Shown here piece after piece: positions 12,301 to 18,256 of a DNA stretch of 64,000 nucleotides. The translations under genes were made by a program, and so were the position numbers. Origin of the DNA: UBA2883 sp964017965 (GTDB lineage: Bacteria; Cyanobacteriota; Vampirovibrionia; Gastranaerophilales; Gastranaerophilaceae); contig CAXHNV010000002.1 in NCBI GenBank assembly GCA_964017965.1, forward strand, positions 1-64,000, read 5' to 3'. The notes under the pieces were generated by a model that saw only the letters and a list, made by a program, of their open reading frames with translations, ran no database searches and was not told the origin of the DNA. Numbering within the stretch: position 1 is the first letter of the stretch; each line of letters opens with the position of its first letter.

Positions 12301-12437
12301 CGTATGTAGAGTATGGACTTGGCTTACAACGCAGATGGGGCGAAAGGTTCACGGGATTCGGTCAGGCGATGATACGAAACGGCGGCAGAAACGGCGTTAT
12401 GCTATCCTTCGGGTTTAAATGGCTGTTAGGAAGATAG
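3387..12437 (+). CDS. Giant autotransporter adhesin with GGAIYN beta-helix repeats
   Basis: This 3016-residue protein begins with a signal peptide (basic start, hydrophobic core LLLLVLLLGFAP, cleavage likely after VNA near residue 32). The passenger carries two clusters of repeats of the type GG(A/G)(I/V)YN...F..N.A, about residues 140-340 and 1830-2510, like the Chlamydia Pmp and other right-handed beta-helix adhesins. A long middle part has weaker repeats. The C-terminus (about 2725-3016) alternates polar and aromatic residues as an autotransporter beta-barrel and ends FGFKWLLGR. It should be exported by Sec, with the barrel in the outer membrane and the passenger on the surface, probably for adhesion. 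The gene stands alone behind its own promoter. Base and codon use change near 10.26 kb. Confidence 0.85.
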   Translation: MRMRKNNFGDLCKYWKQLLLLVLLLGFAPVNASSEFKPTGNALYNVSSGSNENYSYFTSTYDKQNGGLITKFYKVDLNVDSLTKSNDVVYSIVEQPDENSLSILWFNAPLYLNYSISVAPVDSILEIVTDDTFIDGVFTGALSGVILNSASNITVDAEFLNNYSDTGSAVLSNSGSVYSITSNFIGNYSAVDGAVIRNDGQIDYINSVFMGNYSLQNGGVIRNDNVIKRINSDFVGNYALSAGGVIYNNADIDSITSNFVSNYSTGSGGAIYNSTGGIIDTIESTFINNYSQAGGGAIYNTGKINTIRNSSFLGNYSSGVDGNRGGAIYTNSNITFVAEGGVIEFSGNYVLSESGAKDSEAIFVQNDRLVTLTFDIKDGGEVILNDKIDGTYGYLVEIKGVNPQNDRFRLYNSINNAYVDAENVRLDLLNGEAFEYQFISSSFNNVLLDFDVVLDKVTGALKSDVIKLDEYSHGVLTLDNVNYSGVDIKTIIDNHWTVKLLDTASSQITLELSDRLKSEIAKVVGDLNLAPERVSEMDLEVPANAKWSDVLDPVYYTYGTKNPYIGITDDKKSFGFIYNYNTTTEMLYDSLVIMNRAAIDTKTFSTDSADTYFLTYDLGETEGNFTVRGLSSTDSVIDLAGYDGFELISGSVLNLENVKLSGNNTLITSKSHQAKLNLKDSYLDGDIIGFGKFAINISGEDITTINGKITDAVVTLNKGDLAFNPDTFSDESVSLHAEGGVINLVDNAVNSYNISELISSKSVDYSMDLQVVNSAGDITLNADTWNVGRYSLGGAIKINSINFVDELDSLKLNNNVKDVISKIQTTDGTVITVDSLDCVSNVVDESFKQLILSKYDSAVDCISAGVKVLFSDFVGDESNNLTLGISDNANNKEVFVTGYYNRTDSFDAYKTDNTYSFKSTDEMFDNTYVTAFYRDVLLDESLRGLSYIIKSLEVKDTEKSVSMGAILKLMLELNVGAGEDRVFTLVSNYTLDTDSVINVTAGKIDITSKDLNHVLNFNDKEVVLNNNTQLNLSDIKVTGMNLNIASSDANVELNNVYLGGALKSDIEGAKVIVVGDKTTTLATQIEGVTVQLGGDSSDKVFKGVLNINPEKANNFDMVIGANSEGVVELNNGTTELYRFNSLNIDENSNTTFGVDVILDSNNFSSIDIAAINDGLKIDISDSRLIYSDIIAAETGEGTIRLSDINVKDSLNSLVNYIARNLVIDEKINPEFEFNVDIIASNIGNNNLNLALVDELAGNKFSLTTTTVGGSNDIIVRPVTSWTESFSYVVTEWFYELSINGDNQLHFDISSNMSKQQELDTLYYVNAYDKIPTKEFVTTDANELYKVDLSTIPLDDFDTHPVSMGVTKGNMVIRGAIGQNSNGEEIRSTIDFDNKYGGFTIVDNKDDEIRVPQKFEFDSVDIRSAYIDGNGSLLNVLASDSQIIFKDVIIENNNSTGLGGAVYTKSDISIYAINADSVFKGNMQNAAQTSQPDLNFNDIYFAKNFEEDGEQNLNLNASTGHVVSLASGIDFDKDTRLVLNINTGYEKDYDGTVSIKGSIGSKDKPLAAININGGTFNVSNGTTSIYTDNLSITKNTLYNFAIDMDNYTNDKIVVLDHKRLIPNEVFNDDISLGYTTFILNKDSMDIKLNSPLRYNKVQVIDMIGETSKFIRLAYDSTDEEGNTVTNYIDDLTTGIKVDTGLDNYYVRLGLNGKLIIYNDDKTLNNDSADLLEKIDTFSKKAVSYKLTTNKIIYDYDNNSSSDGLNTVLRHKELQALKLTITGDTISTISTPVSMEGITLKGVAETDEYGVTTFSIVPNKQQFIGKNFTMTGFDGAVRNNGGKVTLTNVNFLGNETEGNGSAIQNNIYVLNDIKYKGSVTLKGSSKKYVKVNSNLSTYDGGAIYNEGTLTLKYVEFGSEDGLYNHALNGGAVANFETEYFPISANISAVRFYNNIADNKGGAIYTTGLLKTSKNTFDNNSARLGGAVYVGANNIKTSAVTMTSDTFTNNGAVNGGALYVGEGMVTVSKANFGTAKYDLENDVKVKTGNKAENGGAVYNAARVDGATKTTVKSSKFYNNTAKQGGAVYNDENAVLALSKNTFGGAVKTREKVDGKTTTVTRYYYNEAEEDGGVIYNKGTVTDSGSSYGYNIALNGGAIFNDSRMVGTKVQKKVETDVAGLNSVKFTGNKAEIGGAVYNSVNGYLWSNKNTFTSNEAEIGGAAYNVGDMNMTSSTFASNVANVMGGAIYNDAKLQLNSSTLYANSALEGGAVYNSGTGVLTINKGTFGKKDTKKAQNSNHADTGGGIYNEGELTTTSVNFTNNSANNGGAIYNDGKTNVIRTTFSTNKAEVSGGAIYNNNNTADETKVQGSSFSKNNALAGGAIYNNGNLDVDRYDYVTVSKNKEKHKYYNNSFTSNTANNGGAIYNAGTLHVGYATFKTNKATENGGALYLADNTTTTIDNATFTSNSAQKGGAIYVGKSANLTINDSTFSKNTATEQGAAIYMDEGSNVTINAILKDVTFSGNKVGKTANSIYMGDNSVLNLVAADGRKITIKDAIVAETTATINIASTGTVSIVNEDALRTQNVTINRDATISTQNNRTTVTRFASLNVQDKANIQIDASLKNKTSDKIQADTVTGEGTLNVSSVNIVTNSKTPVTINVGKDSIVSSISAKTAESAEATYKLKSYYDENGLLRVVAYGQKAKPSAVAAPVAAQIGGYLTQINSYDQAFMNMDMNMLVPRSEREAMQQTYSCENKDGIEYNGKGLWNRPYATFERVNLNNGPKVNNIGYGNYFGGDADMKQLNNGWRRQFSAYVGYNGSVQDYDRQSIDQNGGTVGVTEVWYKNNFFTGLTLNAGANVAQASTDLGRENMPMFMTGIASKTGYNFEFKECKFIVQPSLLLSYSFIHTFAHDNGLGHRVSSSPLNAIQVAPGIKFIANLKNGWQPYFNVNMRWNIIDKTHFALQDVTIPDMSIDPYVEYGLGLQRRWGERFTGFGQAMIRNGGRNGVMLSFGFKWLLGR

Positions 12438-12470
12438 TATAGAAACTCTTTCGTATTTATAAATCTTAAC

Positions 12471-12491
12471 AATTCCACATTTGTTGGAATT
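12471..12491. other. Short hairpin between the adhesin gene and mtnP
   Basis: AATTCCA and TGGAATT form a 7-bp stem around a 7-nt loop, 33 nt after the adhesin stop. There is no T-run after it, so it is at best a weak terminator or part of the mtnP leader. Confidence 0.35.
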
Positions 12492-12523
12492 TATGCTAAA
12501 TTAATAATAAGAAAGAGGTGTAT

Positions 12524-13321
12524 ATGAAAGAATTAGCTAGTATTGGGGTCTTCGGAGGCTCAGGGTTTTATAAGTTTTTAGAAGATATTGAAGAAGTTAA
12601 GATAGAAACTCCTTACGGAATGCCTAGTGACAACTTGTTTATAGGTACAATCGGGAATAAAAAGGTTGCGTTTATGCCAAGACACGGTCGTAACCATACT
12701 ATTTTGCCTCATTTAATCAATTTTAGAGCAAATGTATGGGCAATGAAAGAAGTCGGTTGTAAACGTGTTATTTCACCATGTGCAGCAGGTAGCCTTCAAA
12801 AACACGTTGCTCCGGGTAGCTTTGTAATCGCTGACCAATTCGTTGATTGGACTGACGGTAGAAAATCTACTTTCTTTGACGGACCTATCGTTACTCACCC
12901 GTCAGCTGCAGAGCCTTATTGTCCTGAATTAAGAGAGTTAGCTATTAAAACAGGTAAAGATTTAGGTATCACTATCCACGAAACCGGTACTGTTGTTGTT
13001 ATCAACGGACCTCGTTTCTCAACTAAAGCCGAATCTAAGTTCTTTACATCTCAAGGTTGGGAAGTTATCAATATGACAGCGTTCCCTGAAGCATATCTTG
13101 TTAAAGAAATGGATATGTGTCCTTTGAATATTTCTTTAATTACTGATTATGATGCAGGACTTGTTGGAGATGTTCCTCCTGTTTCTCACCACGAAGTTAT
13201 TCAGGTGTTTAACAGCAATGTTGAAAACCTTAAAAAGCTGTTATTCACTATGATAGAAAATATGCCTGATGAAAGAGAACACTGTGCTTGTGCTAAGACA
13301 AGAGAAATGTCCAGGGTATAG
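12524..13321 (+). CDS. mtnP: S-methyl-5'-thioadenosine phosphorylase
   Basis: The enzyme splits methylthioadenosine, the by-product of spermidine synthesis, with phosphate to adenine and methylthioribose-1-phosphate in the methionine salvage pathway. Family motifs are present in order: GGSGFY, PRHGRNHTILPHLINFRAN (phosphate and sugar binding), CAAGSL, and NMTAFPEA near residue 190. The usual purine-nucleoside-phosphorylase switch residue of MTA enzymes (DYD at ISLITDYDAG) is present. The ATG at 12524 is preferred over the GTG at 12518 because the GTG lies inside the ribosome site GAAAGAGG. It is followed by yggT after 9 nt. Spermidine synthase (speE) lies elsewhere in the window and would supply the substrate. 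Confidence 0.9.
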   Translation: MKELASIGVFGGSGFYKFLEDIEEVKIETPYGMPSDNLFIGTIGNKKVAFMPRHGRNHTILPHLINFRANVWAMKEVGCKRVISPCAAGSLQKHVAPGSFVIADQFVDWTDGRKSTFFDGPIVTHPSAAEPYCPELRELAIKTGKDLGITIHETGTVVVINGPRFSTKAESKFFTSQGWEVINMTAFPEAYLVKEMDMCPLNISLITDYDAGLVGDVPPVSHHEVIQVFNSNVENLKKLLFTMIENMPDEREHCACAKTREMSRV

Positions 13322-13330
13322 GAGATAATT

Positions 13331-13588
13331 ATGAATATTTTATCGAGAGTTAACTATTTTATAGCTACATTGATATATTTCTATAGTATTTTGATTGTTC
13401 TTAGAATATTCATGTCATGGTTGCCTAGTATAAACTGGGAAAAACAGCCTGTTAAGTTTGTAAGGATTATTACAGATGCATATTTAGATGTGTTTAGAAG
13501 GTTCATTCCGCCATTGGGTGGTTTGGACTTCTCTCCTATCATTGCATTACTGTTCTTAAACTTTTTACAAATGTTTTTTGCGAAATAA
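13331..13588 (+). CDS. yggT: YggT family membrane protein
   Basis: This 85-residue protein has two hydrophobic segments (about residues 8-28 and 62-82) joined by the conserved LRIFMSWLPSINW and RFIPPLGGLDFSPI stretches of the YggT family. In cyanobacteria and chloroplasts, YggT-like proteins (CCB3/YlmG) are linked to cofactor attachment or nucleoid and cell-division placement; the exact role in this lineage is unknown. The start has a good AGGAG site. It is probably cotranscribed with mtnP. Confidence 0.82.
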   Translation: MNILSRVNYFIATLIYFYSILIVLRIFMSWLPSINWEKQPVKFVRIITDAYLDVFRRFIPPLGGLDFSPIIALLFLNFLQMFFAK

Positions 13589-13627
13589 TTTTATTACTAC
13601 TACTATTTATTTTATGTTGGAGGGGTT

Positions 13628-14839
13628 GTGAATTTAAGAGATAATTTGAAATATAAGCAGAGCTCGAGTTATGGTTATTATAATGCGGCGACTTTGCCTG
13701 CGAAACCAAAACCTCAAAAGCCTGCAATGCCGAAACCTAAGAAGAAAAAGAAAAAAGCGTCTTTGCTTGCAGGGATGTTACTTTTATCAATTCTTGCCGG
13801 TGCTTCAGCTATTATTCTTCCAACTTCGTATAGTTTGGTTAAGCAATCTTATTTCAACACACCTATAGCTTCAACTAATACTGAAGACACAATCTTGTCA
13901 TACCATACAACTCAATATGGAGGAATGAATTTTTCTGAGTATATGCTTCCGACAAAGAAATACTTATCAAACTATTCGTTCTTAAACCAAACTATTGAGT
14001 ATCCTATTGCTAAAAAAGATACTAAGATGAAACCGCTTTTCTATGGTGACAGATTAGTAGAATTAGAAAATTCGTTGAAGAACTTAAACAAAAAATACGC
14101 TAATATTAAACCTGCTGTTTTTGTATGGTCTATGGATAACAGTAATTTTGTTGATATAAATGCTGATGTTATTTATCCTTCAGCAAGTATTATCAAGTTG
14201 CCTGTTTTGATTCAGATGTATAAATCTATAGAGGATGAACAGTTTGGGCCTAAAGACAGAATGTGTTTAACTGAATATTATCGTTCGGAAGGTTCAGGTC
14301 ACATGCAATATTCACAGGCAGGCAGAAGTTATTCTGTATATGATTTGGCAACATTGATGATTCAGGATTCTGATAATACTGCTACAAATATGTTGATATC
14401 CAAGGTTGGTTCTATGAATGATGTCAATGCGGCTATGAAACAATGGGGAATAGAGCATACACATCTTCAAACGTGGCTTCCTGATATAACAGGCAACAAC
14501 TATACAACGGCTAAAGATATCGCTCAAATGCTTTATAATATCGGAAAGGATGACAACAAGTTCTTAAATATCAATTCGCAAAGTGATATTATAAGTATTA
14601 TGAGTAAGGTTAAAAATACTTTGCTTATTAAAGCTGGTTTACCGGAGGATGTTAACTTTATCCACAAAACAGGTGATATAGGAACTATGTTAGGTGATGC
14701 AGGGATTGTTTATTTGCCGTCAGGTCAAAGATATATTGTTGTAATCCTGGCTTTGAGACCACATAATAATATCAATGGCAGGTTATATATTCAAGAAGCA
14801 TCAAAGATGATTTATAATTATATGTCAACAAGAAACTAA
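13628..14839 (+). CDS. Class A beta-lactamase-fold serine hydrolase, membrane anchored
   Basis: After a Pro/Lys-rich cytoplasmic start (residues 1-45) comes one membrane helix (about 46-68), then an extracytoplasmic domain. The catalytic motifs of penicillin-recognising enzymes are present: SASIIK (SxxK, near residue 185), SDN (near 249) and KTG (near 346). The ExxLN element with the deacylating Glu166 of class A beta-lactamases is not seen; the corresponding stretch reads TWLPDITGNNYTTA. It is therefore more likely a peptidoglycan-acting or other serine hydrolase than a resistance enzyme. Translation starts at a GTG just behind GGAGGGG. A strong terminator follows directly. Confidence 0.75.
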   Translation: MNLRDNLKYKQSSSYGYYNAATLPAKPKPQKPAMPKPKKKKKKASLLAGMLLLSILAGASAIILPTSYSLVKQSYFNTPIASTNTEDTILSYHTTQYGGMNFSEYMLPTKKYLSNYSFLNQTIEYPIAKKDTKMKPLFYGDRLVELENSLKNLNKKYANIKPAVFVWSMDNSNFVDINADVIYPSASIIKLPVLIQMYKSIEDEQFGPKDRMCLTEYYRSEGSGHMQYSQAGRSYSVYDLATLMIQDSDNTATNMLISKVGSMNDVNAAMKQWGIEHTHLQTWLPDITGNNYTTAKDIAQMLYNIGKDDNKFLNINSQSDIISIMSKVKNTLLIKAGLPEDVNFIHKTGDIGTMLGDAGIVYLPSGQRYIVVILALRPHNNINGRLYIQEASKMIYNYMSTRN

Positions 14840-14863
14840 AAAAGAGGGGACACCCTCTTTTTT
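14838..14863 (+). terminator. Rho-independent terminator after the serine hydrolase gene
   Basis: An A6-GAGGG stem, GACA loop and CCCTC-T6 tail overlap the stop codon of the hydrolase. The flanking A and T runs allow use from either strand. Confidence 0.85.
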
Positions 14864-14968
14864 AATGTAAAACTCCATCAAGTACTTTAGTAAATTTTCA
14901 GAAGTTCATACTTTTACAGGATAAATTGTTTTTACAAATGTATATAATATATTATGTAAGGCACACTA

Positions 14969-15805
14969 ATGGATAGTGGGATGGAGAACGAGAATAATTT
15001 TAGCAGCTACAATAATATAAAGCGCCTTTCTGATGAAGAAATCGAAAAGGTCTGGCACGAGTATCTTGCTGACAAAAGTAATAAACAGTTAAGAGATACT
15101 TTGATTGTTCAGTATATTTATTTGACGCGCTATGTAGTGGGTCGTGTTAAGGTTGCTTTGCCTCCTACTTTTACTTTTGAAGATATTTCAAGCTATGGTG
15201 TTGAAGGTTTAATTGACGCTGTAGAAAAATACAGTCCGAGAACCGGGGCAAGATTTGAGACTTATGCACTTGTGAGAATCAGAGGTAATATTATCGATAA
15301 GATTCGTTCACAGGATTTCTTGCCTAGAACTGTAAGACAGAAGATTAGAAGTGTTAAAGAAGCTCAAGAAAAGCTTAAAAAAGAATTTGGAAGAGCTGCT
15401 ACAAATAGTGAAGTTGCGAATTTGTTGGGTATGGATACGGAAAAAGTAGACCAAATCCTTGCAGACGATACAACTGTAACCTCTATTTATGATAAAAAAG
15501 GTTCGGGTGATGACAGTTTAGAAATCATTGATACTATCAAGGATTCTTCACACAAGACACCTCACGAAGAGTATGAAGAAAAGAGTGTTAAGAACCAGTT
15601 GGAAGCGTCGTTGAAACGTTTGCCTGAAAGAGAACGTATGGTAATGGTTCTTTACTATCACGAGAATATGACGTTTAAAGAGATTGGTGAAACTGTTGGT
15701 ATTTCTGAATCAAGAGTTTGCCAAATCCACGCGCAAGCGATTATGAAGTTGAAAAACTTGCTTAGTGAAAACCGTTCTGAACGTCTTAAGAAAAGTATTA
15801 TTTAA
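14969..15805 (+). CDS. RNA polymerase sigma factor of the FliA/WhiG/SigF type
   Basis: This 278-residue sigma factor has region 2 (about residues 40-115: LIVQYIYLTRYVVGRV, DISSYGVEGLIDAVEKY, FETYALVRIRGNIIDKIR), region 3 with QEKLKKEFGRAATNSEVANLLGM split over two helices (about 130-175), and region 4 (about 215-268: LPERERMVMVLYYHENMTFKEIGETVGISESRVCQIHAQA in overlapping parts). It lacks region 1.1, as group 3 sigma factors do. In other bacteria this group controls motility, sporulation or stress; no flagellar gene is in this window. A second ATG four codons later is possible. The end overlaps the convergent histidine kinase gene by 4 nt. Confidence 0.9.
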   Translation: MDSGMENENNFSSYNNIKRLSDEEIEKVWHEYLADKSNKQLRDTLIVQYIYLTRYVVGRVKVALPPTFTFEDISSYGVEGLIDAVEKYSPRTGARFETYALVRIRGNIIDKIRSQDFLPRTVRQKIRSVKEAQEKLKKEFGRAATNSEVANLLGMDTEKVDQILADDTTVTSIYDKKGSGDDSLEIIDTIKDSSHKTPHEEYEEKSVKNQLEASLKRLPERERMVMVLYYHENMTFKEIGETVGISESRVCQIHAQAIMKLKNLLSENRSERLKKSII

Positions 15806-16881
15806 GCGGGTATCTTGAATTGAATACTTGTACCTTTACCATAGGTACTGTCTATTGAGATTTCACCGTTGTGTAATTCGATGATGTTTTTACAGATGTT
15901 GAGACCCAGTCCAAATCCGGTTTTTTTATGCTGTTTTGCAAGGCTCATATATTCATCAAAGATGTTGTTCAGGTTTTCTGTGTTTATCCCGATACCGTAA
16001 TCTCTTATTTCAAAAATAAATGCGTTATTGTTTGTATTCAGGTTAATGTCTATACAGTTATCTTTGAAAGAGTATTCTATAGCGTTTGATAACAGGTTAT
16101 TTATTACTCTTTTTATTTCAAGTACATCAAGTTCTATACAAGGTTTATTGATGTTTGTATGGAAGTTTATTTTGATGTTCTTGTCGTTTGCAAGGTATTT
16201 TAAGTCGTTTATTGAAGATGAGATTAGTTCTTCAAAGTTAACAACTTCTTTGTTTAGAGAAATACCTTTATTCTTTTGTTTATAATAGCAAAGAATGTTT
16301 TCTGTTATGAGCTTCATATATTTTGCGGAATTAAGCAGCTCTTCTAACATCTCATTTTTATCTTGTTTTAAAAGTTGTTTAAGCGCACAGATTTCAGCAT
16401 TTATCGGGCTCTTTAAATCGTGTGTAAGAGTTGCAATAAACTGTTCTTTCTCTTTTTCTATAGAGTGTTTTAGTGCTTCTGTTTTAAGAATATTGTAGAT
16501 TTGGGTTTTTGCGATGATTGGATTGAAGGGTCTATTCATAAACGACGCCGACTCGTATTTATAACAATTTACGATAGTTTGTGCATCAGAAACCGAACTT
16601 ATGAACATAATAGGTGTCATAAGGTTCAGGTAGCTTTGTTTTATATTTTGAGCAAACTGAAAACCAGTCATCTCGTTCATGCAAACATCTACTATAATCA
16701 AGTCGTATTTAACGTTGTTGAGACTGTTTTTAGCTTCAACGGGGTTCTGGTTATAATCAATTTTTCCAAACTCTTGAATCAGCTCTTGAAGCTCCAGTAT
16801 ATTAGAGATGTTGTTGTCTACGATTAGTATATTAGCATTCTTTATTTCAGTAGTACTTTGATAATTTTGTTTCAATATCAT
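15802..16881 (-). CDS. Receiver domain-histidine kinase hybrid
   Basis: A receiver domain (about residues 15-130 from this start) precedes a HisKA helix pair with the H-box LTHDLKSPIN (about 160) and a HATPase domain with N box (NNLLSNAIEYS), G1 (DYGIGI) and G2 (GFGLGLN) motifs. There is no membrane segment, so it is cytoplasmic. The receiver keeps an acceptor Asp (LIIVDVCMNEMTG) and a Ser after strand 4, but the invariant Lys is replaced by Arg in MNRPF. The layout is that of kinases that take phosphate from another kinase or link to a two-component network. The ATG at 16881 is chosen; a TTG at 16899 is also in frame. No Shine-Dalgarno sequence is visible. Confidence 0.82.
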   Translation of the reverse strand: MILKQNYQSTTEIKNANILIVDNNISNILELQELIQEFGKIDYNQNPVEAKNSLNNVKYDLIIVDVCMNEMTGFQFAQNIKQSYLNLMTPIMFISSVSDAQTIVNCYKYESASFMNRPFNPIIAKTQIYNILKTEALKHSIEKEKEQFIATLTHDLKSPINAEICALKQLLKQDKNEMLEELLNSAKYMKLITENILCYYKQKNKGISLNKEVVNFEELISSSINDLKYLANDKNIKINFHTNINKPCIELDVLEIKRVINNLLSNAIEYSFKDNCIDINLNTNNNAFIFEIRDYGIGINTENLNNIFDEYMSLAKQHKKTGFGLGLNICKNIIELHNGEISIDSTYGKGTSIQFKIPA

Positions 16882-16940
16882 AGTTAACAAGATAACCAAT
16901 TTTTTGTTTTTTTAGAATTGCCGAATTTGGTAAGAATTAG

Positions 16941-16979
16941 TTATCCAAACGGATAAACTTTTATTATCCAATTGGTTAA
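16941..16979. promoter_or_regulatory. Tandem operator-like palindromes
   Basis: TTATCC-AAAC-GGATAA (16941-16956) is a perfect inverted repeat. TTATCC-AATT-GGTTAA (16964-16979) is a near copy with one mismatch, its start 23 nt downstream of the first. They sit in the divergent gap between the kinase and the zinc-ribbon gene. A related TAACCAA lies at 16893-16899. This looks like a double binding site for a dimeric regulator. Confidence 0.45.
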
Positions 16980-17003
16980 GTTTTGTTAAGAAACGACAAT
17001 GAC

Positions 17004-17032
17004 TTGAAAAAAAATGATTTTAGTTGTAGAAT
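17004..17032 (+). promoter_or_regulatory. Predicted sigma-70 promoter of the zinc-ribbon/AT-hook-rimM-trmD operon
   Basis: TTGAAA (17004-17009) and TAGAAT (17027-17032) are separated by 17 nt. The start would be near 17039, giving a leader of about 70 nt with no obvious riboswitch. Confidence 0.55.
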
Positions 17033-17107
17033 ATACATGTTATAACCCTGTTTTTATAAGAGGATAGAAATTATTATATTATTAACCGTAGTTAAGAGGC
17101 TTGTATT

Positions 17108-18256
17108 ATGTATGTAAATAAATGCATTAAGTGTGGTGTGGAGTTTGAAACCAAGAACCCTAAAAGAGTTATTTGCCCTAATTGTTTATACGCAGATAAG
17201 AGTTCATCAAGTGATGCTCAAGGTTCTGATGACAAACAGTTAAAGAGTTATAGTTCATATTCAACAGAGGATAGAGGCGGAGACAGACCTCAACGTTCTT
17301 ACGACAATAGAGGCTATAATAGAAATAACAATAGTAGAGGCGGATATAACAATAACCGCAGATATGATAACAATTATGGCGAAAACCGTGATAGAGGTAG
17401 TTACCAACAACGTAGACCATATAACAACAATGGCGGCGGATATAATCAAAACCGCAGTAATTATGGTTCTCAAGGCGGTTATCAACAAAATAATGGCGGT
17501 TATAATCGTGACAATCGTGATAATAACAGATTTGGCGGTCAACAACGCAGACCTAATAATAGATTCCAACAAGGCGGCAACAGAAGACCTGGTGGTAGAC
17601 CACAGCCTAGAAAACAGGCTAAACCGTTACTTATTAGTAAGGAGCAGTTGGAACAAATTGAAGCATTATATAAGACAATGTTACCGTTGCCTAACCCTGA
17701 TGCCCACGAAACAATTGGTACTCATTTAGGTATTGAACCAAGAAAAGTTTTCTTTGGTATCAATTTGGTAAGACAAAAACTTATGTTGCCTAAATTACCG
17801 TTCCCGAAACGTAAATTGGCGGTTACAGTGGATCAGATGACAGCTATTAAGAGTTTGTATACTCCGTTGTTACCATTACCTCCTATTGGATGTCACAAGA
17901 TTATTGCTGCTCAATTGAGAGTTGATGAATGGCGTGTTCACGTTGCTATTAAGCTTATCCGTGCACAAATGGGATTGGACAGATGGAACGAAGACAGACC
18001 TGACAAACCGGCTGATTATATGGTTCCTAAATATCCTCCAAGAGAAAAACCTGCTAAAGAAACTGAAGCTTCTGCGGAAGAACCGGTAAAGGAAGAAGTT
18101 GTTGAAGCGGTTGAAGAGGCTCCTGTGGAAGAAGAAGCACCTAAAAAACGCGGAAGAAAGCCTAAAGCTGAAACAGCAGAAGAACCTGCAGAAGAGGCTG
18201 TAGAAGAAGCTCCTAAGAAACGAGGCAGAAAACCTAAAAAAACTGAAGATGAGTAA
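17108..18256 (+). CDS. Zinc-ribbon, Arg/Gly/Asn-rich, AT-hook nucleic-acid-binding protein
   Basis: I do not recognise a named family for the whole protein. It has a four-cysteine zinc ribbon (Cys6, Cys9, Cys23, Cys26), a disordered stretch rich in Arg, Gly, Asn, Tyr and Gln (about residues 30-170) like RGG-type RNA-binding regions, and a duplicated unit of about 60 residues (172-234 and 238-300; shared pattern Q...I..LY...LPLP....H..I...L......V...I.L.R). The tail is acidic and Ala/Glu-rich with two AT-hook-like motifs KKRGRKPK (near 346 and 370). The parts suggest RNA and AT-rich DNA binding, possibly by condensate formation (inference). It overlaps rimM by 8 nt, pointing to ribosome or tRNA maturation. 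Confidence 0.75.
   Translation: MYVNKCIKCGVEFETKNPKRVICPNCLYADKSSSSDAQGSDDKQLKSYSSYSTEDRGGDRPQRSYDNRGYNRNNNSRGGYNNNRRYDNNYGENRDRGSYQQRRPYNNNGGGYNQNRSNYGSQGGYQQNNGGYNRDNRDNNRFGGQQRRPNNRFQQGGNRRPGGRPQPRKQAKPLLISKEQLEQIEALYKTMLPLPNPDAHETIGTHLGIEPRKVFFGINLVRQKLMLPKLPFPKRKLAVTVDQMTAIKSLYTPLLPLPPIGCHKIIAAQLRVDEWRVHVAIKLIRAQMGLDRWNEDRPDKPADYMVPKYPPREKPAKETEASAEEPVKEEVVEAVEEAPVEEEAPKKRGRKPKAETAEEPAEEAVEEAPKKRGRKPKKTEDE

Noticed and set aside
13628..14839. Antibiotic-resistance beta-lactamase
   Set aside because: The deacylation Glu motif of class A enzymes is not visible, and a Pro/Lys-rich anchored N-terminus is unusual for them, so a wall-related hydrolase is more likely.
17178..17572. Minus-strand and alternate-frame open frames in the Arg/Gly/Asn-rich region
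   Set aside because: They are by-products of low-complexity codons (GGT, AAC, CGT) and contain long runs of Ile/Val or Tyr/Cys. The plus-strand frame has promoter, start and operon context.
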